64,000 nt of DNA from CAVQCX01 sp963775335 (lineage in GTDB: Bacteria; Pseudomonadota; Gammaproteobacteria; Chromatiales; Chromatiaceae): assembly GCA_963775335.1 (NCBI GenBank), contig CAVZIJ010000003.1, positions 744,001 to 808,000 on the forward strand. Reading direction: 5' to 3'. A model generated the notes under the pieces. That model was not told the DNA's origin. It saw nothing but the letters and a program-made list of their open reading frames with translations, and searched no databases. Shown piece by piece: positions 59,528-64,000 of this stretch. The stretch's first letter is position 1, and each line of letters opens with the position of its first letter. The translations under genes were made by a program, and so were the position numbers.

Positions 59528-61832
59528 AGGTCTCGGTGATGTCAGCAAGGCGATTGAGACCGCGCCAGAGTACGGTGGCGCCGGGATGGCCGTCGCCTTT
59601 GCGCCCGAGAAAACCACCGAGCTTGGCCACCATGCGCATCGCCTCGCCCAGGGTCGGCGGCGTTTCGGGCGGTGTGGGCGAGCGCTGCTGATGGCAGACC
59701 AGCGCCTTCCACTCGGCCTCCTCGAAGAACACCGAGCAGGGGATCTCGGGGGTCTCGCGGCCGAGCTTGGTGAGGTGCATGACGCGCCAGGCGACCACCA
59801 GATCGATGGCCAGACAGGCCTGCAGGCTGGCGCTATCGCCGAGGCGACGGTCCTCGATGCGGCAGCCGCTTTTGAGGGTGCGATGAAACACCTCGATATT
59901 CCAGCGCGCCGCGTACCAGCCCAGGCGCTCGATCGCCTCCTCCAAGGTCGCGGTCGGCACCGTGGTGAGCAGCAGCCATTCGACGGGATCGCTATCGGCA
60001 GGCGCCTCGACCTCGATGGCATGGATGCCCCACAGCCCCAGCAGCGGGGCGGCACTGAGCCGGTTTGGGGGGCACAGCTGGATCGGCGCACAGCGGACCT
60101 GCAGCGTGGCGCGGCGCGCCTTGCGCCCGCCGCGGGCGGGGATGCACAGCGTGCAGCCGCCGAGCACCGGCTGAGCGGGCAGGAGCTCCCACAAGAGCTT
60201 GTGCTCGTGCGTCTCCTCGACCTGGCGCTGGGTGGTGCGGCTGGCGCGCACCAGCAGATCCGGACCCGCGGGGCGCTGGAGCGGCGCCGCAAACAGCTCG
60301 TAGATATCGGCCTCGCGGTCGGCGATATTGACCAAACGGGTGTGCGGGCACAGGCGCTGGAGCTCTGCGGTGCGCTGCAGGCTGGTGAGCCAGCGTTGGC
60401 TTTCCTTCTCCTCGATGGGGCGTTTCTTGCGCTGTTTGGCCTGGCCGATCTGCTGCGGGTCGCGCGCCCAGACCTGGACGTCGATCAGCCCCAGCGCTAC
60501 CCCCTCGGGGGTCAACGCCAGGCTCTCGTGCAGCTTCAGTCCCTGCGCGGCGTCGGCACGGGTGTTGATCGGCCCCAGCTCGCGCGTGGCCGCATGGGCC
60601 TCGTAGTTGAGGCTGGTGGTGTCTTGGGCGACCAGCACCAGCGGGTGCTCGCCGATACGCCCGGCGGTTGCCTCGTAATGGGGATGCAGCAGCGTTTGCA
60701 GATTCACTTGCGCGTTGTGCAAGAACCGATAGGCGGCTTTGGTCGCACTGGCCGCGCCGTTCAGCGCCGCACTGATGGGGGCGGTGGGGTGCTCGCCAAA
60801 CGCCTGCGCCAACTGCAGCAAGCGCGGGCGCAGCCGCGCATCGGGAAAGTCCACCTGGCCGAATTCCTGCTCGGCCCAGGAGGCAGAGTGCTCGCCCGGC
60901 GGCGCCAGGCGCAGCACCGGCGCCGGACGCTGGCACAGGGGTGCGCGCCAGTCGCGCTGCAAGGGCAAGACATACACGGCCTTGACCCCGGTCCCAGCGC
61001 TGTTCGCCCGGTCCTGGCGACCGCGTCCGGCACTCTCGCCCAGGCGCCGCCAATTGGCCGCCTTGTACACCGTCCCAGCAAAGTGCCGCTCATCGACGAA
61101 GGTCTCCAGCAGCAGCGGCGCATACCCGTAGCGCGGCGGCCAATCGCTGCGCACCCGTGCCGCGGCCAGCGCCAGCACATGCGAGCCCAGGTTGGGCACC
61201 TCGATGGTGGGCAGGATCAGAAAGCGACTGTTGGCTACCACCCGCGTGAGATTGGCCCGGCGCGCGTGGGCGCACCAGCCGATCCACTCATCGCGCGCCT
61301 TCAACTGCCAGGCCGCAGCGCTGAATGCCAACGCACCCAGCCAGCCGGCCACCGGCGAGCGGATCAGGTAGCGCCGCTGCGCCCCGCACAGCGGCCCGCC
61401 GCCCAACGGATGGTAGCCTGCCATCATCGCGCGGTACAACGCCGAGAGACGCCGTCCCTCCACCGCGACCAGCTCCAGTGCCCCAAGCTCCTCGAGCGCA
61501 CCGGCGAACACCGGCGCCTCGAACGGCTCGGGCGCGACCCCAGCGCGCCCCTGCGGCGCAGTCCGCTGCGCTTCGGGCAATGTGAGCAGACCACGCCGCT
61601 GCAATTCCACCAACGCTTTGCGGCTGCTGACCTCCTGTGGCTTGCCGTTGGCACCTCGCCAATTGAGCCAAGCGCAGACCCGCCGCGACAGTCCGCTACG
61701 CGTCACGCCAGGCTCCGCCGCTGCCGTGCGCACGCGCTCGATGAGCGAGGCGGTGAAGGTCTGCCCGAAAAGTCGCATGGGGCAGGACAATACCGCCAAT
61801 CAATAACTGTGTCCAGTGTGTCCAATAGACAG
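59461..61832 (-). mobile_element. Insertion sequence, copy 2 (2372 bp, inverted)
   Basis: It has the same terminal repeats (CTGTCTATT/AATAGACAG) and the same length as copy 1, in the opposite orientation, flanked by its own 9-bp target duplication CCCTGAGGG (59452-59460 and 61833-61841). The different target duplications show two independent insertions. Confidence 0.93.
59490..61778 (-). CDS. DruA (DUF4338)-like domain fused to an IS4/Tn5-type transposase, copy 2
   Basis: The same 762-residue protein as copy 1 with about four substitutions (for example DERHF for DEQHF, ANSAG for ANRAG, GLIDV for GLINV, AIEVEA for AIELEA). DruA-like N-terminal domain, Tn5-like catalytic domain and all three acidic residues are intact. 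The near identity points to recent spread; the few differences mean the two copies are not the product of one very recent duplication. Confidence 0.9.
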   Translation of the reverse strand: MRLFGQTFTASLIERVRTAAAEPGVTRSGLSRRVCAWLNWRGANGKPQEVSSRKALVELQRRGLLTLPEAQRTAPQGRAGVAPEPFEAPVFAGALEELGALELVAVEGRRLSALYRAMMAGYHPLGGGPLCGAQRRYLIRSPVAGWLGALAFSAAAWQLKARDEWIGWCAHARRANLTRVVANSRFLILPTIEVPNLGSHVLALAAARVRSDWPPRYGYAPLLLETFVDERHFAGTVYKAANWRRLGESAGRGRQDRANSAGTGVKAVYVLPLQRDWRAPLCQRPAPVLRLAPPGEHSASWAEQEFGQVDFPDARLRPRLLQLAQAFGEHPTAPISAALNGAASATKAAYRFLHNAQVNLQTLLHPHYEATAGRIGEHPLVLVAQDTTSLNYEAHAATRELGPINTRADAAQGLKLHESLALTPEGVALGLIDVQVWARDPQQIGQAKQRKKRPIEEKESQRWLTSLQRTAELQRLCPHTRLVNIADREADIYELFAAPLQRPAGPDLLVRASRTTQRQVEETHEHKLLWELLPAQPVLGGCTLCIPARGGRKARRATLQVRCAPIQLCPPNRLSAAPLLGLWGIHAIEVEAPADSDPVEWLLLTTVPTATLEEAIERLGWYAARWNIEVFHRTLKSGCRIEDRRLGDSASLQACLAIDLVVAWRVMHLTKLGRETPEIPCSVFFEEAEWKALVCHQQRSPTPPETPPTLGEAMRMVAKLGGFLGRKGDGHPGATVLWRGLNRLADITETFTIFHPSIPGGP

Positions 61833-61877
61833 CCCTGAGGGAGAGGGCTTCTGAAATCAGACAAGGAACCCGAAACC

Positions 61878-62489
61878 ATGTCGATAGACCACCTCACCCG
61901 CCGCCAGCGCGACATCTACGAGTACCTCAAAGAGAGCGAGGATCTCTACGAGCACCCCCCCACCCTGGACGAGCTCTGCCAGGCGCTCGGGCTCAGCTCC
62001 CGCGGCTCCATGCACAAGCAGATCCAGGCCCTGATCGAGGCCGGGCTGGTGGAGCCCATGAATCACCTCCACCGCGGCGTCCGCCTAACCCACCGCGAAG
62101 GGGAGGACGAGAACGCCCTTCCACTGCTCGGTTACATCGCCGCCGGCCGACCCATCGAGGCCATCGAGAACGCTGAGCCGGTCCACGTGCCTCCGGCCCT
62201 GCGCACCGACCGGCCCTGCTACGTACTGCAGGTGCGTGGCGACTCCATGATCGAGGAAGGCATCCTCGACGGCGACTGGGTGGTCATCGAGCAACGCGAG
62301 CAAGCGCGCAACGGCGAGATCGTCGTCGCGCTCATCGACAACGAGGAGGCCACCCTCAAGCGCATCCAGCAGAAGCGCGGCAAGGTCATCCTGCATCCCG
62401 CCAACGCCGCCATGCAGCCCATGGAGTTTCGCCCCTCCCAGGTGCGCATCCAGGGGATCCTGGTCGGACAGATGCGGAGATACCACTGA
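61878..62489 (+). CDS. lexA: SOS regulon repressor LexA
   Basis: A 203-residue transcriptional repressor that cleaves itself when RecA is activated. The N-terminal winged helix (LTRRQRDIYEYLKESEDLYEHPPTLDELCQALGLSSRGSMHKQIQALIEAGL) is followed by the Ala-Gly cleavage site in YIAAGRPIEA (~residue 88), the catalytic Ser in GDSMIEEG (~122) and Lys in ATLKRIQ (~160). The copy-2 insertion ends only 45 bases upstream, so the native promoter and any SOS box have been displaced; expression may now depend on the insertion sequence or on readthrough. Confidence 0.96.
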   Translation: MSIDHLTRRQRDIYEYLKESEDLYEHPPTLDELCQALGLSSRGSMHKQIQALIEAGLVEPMNHLHRGVRLTHREGEDENALPLLGYIAAGRPIEAIENAEPVHVPPALRTDRPCYVLQVRGDSMIEEGILDGDWVVIEQREQARNGEIVVALIDNEEATLKRIQQKRGKVILHPANAAMQPMEFRPSQVRIQGILVGQMRRYH

Positions 62490-62586
62490 CAGAGCCCGGC
62501 GCTCACACTAACTGCCCGCCGCTCCAGTCCCGCCCCTTGCCTTCCGTCCACCCGCAGGTACACTCAGGAAATCCACGGAGGACCCC

Positions 62587-63015
62587 ATGGAAGTGGAAAA
62601 GACGCTCCAGCCCGGAGCCCCCGGGACTCTCAAGTACGCCGAGCGGTTCGGCGAGCGCCTCGTCTGCGTCCGCCACCGCCGCGACAACGTCCGCGGCCGG
62701 CGCATTACCACCGCCGAGGTCGTCGTCAACGAGCGCCCTTTCCCCCCGACATCCCTGCACTGGCCCGCCAATCCACCTCGCAAGCTCCTGGTGCGCATTG
62801 CCTTTGACGAATCCGCCCTGAGCCGCGCCGTCAAGGAGGCCGGGGGACGCTGGCTGCCTGATCTGAAGCTGTGGGAGCTTCCCCGCGAGCAGGTCCTGAA
62901 GCTCGACCTTGAGGGGCGCATTGTCAGCTCACCATCAGCCAGATCTGGGCTTACCGCCGACGCGTCACCCAACAGTAGGCGCTGTCGCCCAGATCTAGGC
63001 AAGACCCAGATATAG
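62587..63015 (+). CDS. Conserved hypothetical protein
   Basis: A 142-residue protein with a GGAGG site before the ATG. The first ~115 residues are well formed (KYAERFGERLVCVRHRRDNVRGRRITTAEVVV ... LVRIAFDESALSRAVKEAGGRWLPDLKLWELPREQVLKLDLEGRIV). The KEAGGRW.P..KLW pattern recalls small proteins found beside transposons in sulfur bacteria. The last ~25 residues come from repeats of CCAGATCTGGGC-like words and may not be original. The function is unknown. Confidence 0.7.
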   Translation: MEVEKTLQPGAPGTLKYAERFGERLVCVRHRRDNVRGRRITTAEVVVNERPFPPTSLHWPANPPRKLLVRIAFDESALSRAVKEAGGRWLPDLKLWELPREQVLKLDLEGRIVSSPSARSGLTADASPNSRRCRPDLGKTQI

Positions 63016-63047
63016 GCATCCGTCTATTCAACTGTTACGCAAAAACC

Positions 63048-63227
63048 ATGGAAAATTGGGATCTTGTTAAACTTTATGGTAGAGCAATGCGGAGCCAGCA
63101 CTATATTGAGGCGCTATCCTTAGGCTACCAAATGCTGGAGTATATTTTTGAACTGAAGTTTTGTGCTTTCTCAGCGTCGCAATTATTGACCGTCGCAAAT
63201 ACGCCCGAAATAGTCGCGGTGACGTAG
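63048..63227 (+). pseudogene. Short AT-rich gene fragment
   Basis: A 59-codon frame starting MENWDLVKLYGRAMRSQHYIEALSLGYQMLEYIFELKF, with a tail ending at TAG 63225. Base composition (about 45% GC) and codon use differ sharply from the rest of the window, suggesting transferred DNA. The helical sequence looks like the N-terminus of a longer protein cut short. The stretch 63228-63378 holds nothing recognisable. Confidence 0.4.
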
Positions 63228-63378
63228 CGCGTCGGAATTCCTTCATCTTCAGAACGTTCGTATATTATTGACTACAGGATGGTCGCCATATTAGTGCATA
63301 CTTATAGATGATCAGCCGCCCGCAGAGCGCGCTGACAGCCGCATAATTGCGAGAAAAAACAGTCTGTTAAACGTGAAT

Positions 63379-63445
63379 AGGGGCTCGATTCGAGGTATAA
63401 TCAAGGTTGCACAAGCCAATGATTTACCAACAAAAAGAGCCCCTA
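63379..63445 (+). promoter_or_regulatory. Promoter and hairpin before the terminal transposase
   Basis: TAGGGGCTC (63379-63387) and GAGCCCCTA (63437-63445) are perfect 9-bp arms. A TATAAT box lies between them at 63396-63401. The downstream arm ends 4 bases before the ATG. Transcripts entering from outside could fold and hide the start, whereas the internal promoter would make RNA lacking the upstream arm, a known insertion-sequence strategy against readthrough expression (inference). Confidence 0.55.
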
Positions 63446-63449
63446 CTCG

Positions 63450-64000
63450 ATGCCTATCTTACGCACTCTCGCCAACGATTTCCAAGCCCTGTTTCCGGCC
63501 AACGACAAGGGCCAGGAGCGCTTTCGCTGGCTCATCCTGACATTGCAAGCGATCATCGTACCGATCACCGCCTCGCGCACCTCCAACTTGTTGCGGGCCA
63601 TCGAGACACTGTTCGGTGTGAGTATCGCCGAGTGGCGCTACTACACCTTCATGGCTTCAGTGAAGCTGCCCTGGGAGCGGCTGTGGAATCTGCTCTGGCA
63701 GCGTATCCCCAGCCCGTTGAGCGATGGGCGTCTGCTGCTGGCGCTTGATGATTCCATCAACCCGAAGACCGGCAAACACATCTTCGGCTGCCAGCGTACC
63801 TTCGATCATGCGGCCAAGACCAACCAGACGCGCTATCCGTGGGCGCAGACCATCCTCACCGTGGGGCTGCTCAAGAAAATCCACGGGCGCTGGGCCTGCT
63901 TGCCGCTGGCCTTCGCTTTTTATCTGCGCCGCAAGAGCTTGGAGGGCGCCGATCTGAAACTGCGCCGCCAGTCGCTGGTCTTTCGCAGCAAGTTCGAGCA
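63450..64000 (+). CDS. DDE transposase, 5' part (cut by the window end)
   Basis: The first 183 residues of a transposase: MPILRTLANDFQALFPANDKG, then LLLALDDSINPKTGKHIFGCQRTFDHAAKTNQTRYPWAQ, whose Asp-Asp probably includes the first catalytic Asp of an RNase H-fold DDE enzyme (IS4/IS701-like superfamily). The reading continues past 64000. It is unrelated to the two DruA-Tn5-type insertion sequences. Confidence 0.8.
   Translation, partial: MPILRTLANDFQALFPANDKGQERFRWLILTLQAIIVPITASRTSNLLRAIETLFGVSIAEWRYYTFMASVKLPWERLWNLLWQRIPSPLSDGRLLLALDDSINPKTGKHIFGCQRTFDHAAKTNQTRYPWAQTILTVGLLKKIHGRWACLPLAFAFYLRRKSLEGADLKLRRQSLVFRSKFE

Noticed and set aside
56581..61832. Composite transposon made of two inverted insertion sequences around the DUF559 gene
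   Set aside because: Each copy has its own, different 9-bp target duplication, and no duplication flanks the whole unit, so two separate insertions explain it better.
59514..61838. Long open frame on the plus strand across insertion copy 2 (and its mirror at copy 1)
   Set aside because: It is the antisense of the transposase; low-complexity product, no recognisable domain.

Overview
The window comes from a high-GC gammaproteobacterium, most likely one of the Chromatiales or a similar sulfur-oxidising lineage (inference). The basis is hrcA-grpE-dnaK-dnaJ-dapB on one strand, nadK-recN and fur/bamE/ratAB/smpB/ssrA in gammaproteobacterial order, lapAB, and DsrE-type domains. No species is assigned.

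1-20918 is ordinary chromosome: a partial gene, a beta-hydroxyacid dehydrogenase, a frameshifted dedA, cysC, a ComEA-like protein, pyrF, lapBA, an SDR oxidoreductase, a lipoprotein, dapB, the heat-shock cluster, nadK, recN, fur, bamE, ratAB, a frameshifted Na+-dependent transporter, smpB and tmRNA. Chaperone control is visible as a CIRCE operator before hrcA and a sigma-32-type promoter before dnaK.

20919-40629 is a ~19.7 kb integrated element at the 3' end of ssrA. It carries a P4-type integrase with GGGGCAAC repeats at both ends, a complete type-1 BREX phage-defence operon (brxA-brxB-brxC-pglX-small gene-pglZ-brxL), a ribbon-helix-helix gene with its own palindrome before the operon, and a satellite-like replication module (AlpA-like regulator, PriCT/TOPRIM primase, RepA-type helicase, iteron-like repeats). 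pglX carries two palindromic repeat elements in frame. The probable original ssrA terminator now lies just past the right end.

40630-56400 returns to chromosome: a PilZ-type protein, two Hsp20 genes behind a sigma-32-like promoter, a DegS-like protease, a succinate-semialdehyde dehydrogenase, an EAL phosphodiesterase with a C-terminal CZB zinc sensor, an ECF sigma factor with an anti-sigma/DsrE fusion, an OmpA-like lipoprotein with a long Pro/Gln/Gly repeat tail, a DUF4124 protein, and an mrfB-mrfA (yprB/yprA-like) DNA-repair pair.

56400-64000 is repeat- and IS-rich. Two nearly identical 2372-bp insertion sequences in opposite orientation, each with its own 9-bp target duplication in the same kind of palindrome, encode a DruA (DUF4338)-like domain fused to a Tn5/IS50-type DDE transposase. 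They flank a DUF559 gene and precede lexA. A conserved hypothetical gene, an AT-rich gene remnant and the start of another transposase finish the window.

Three copies of a 175-bp palindromic element, each between different 6-bp direct repeats, lie at 3991, 7448 and 50553 and look like an unnamed MITE family.
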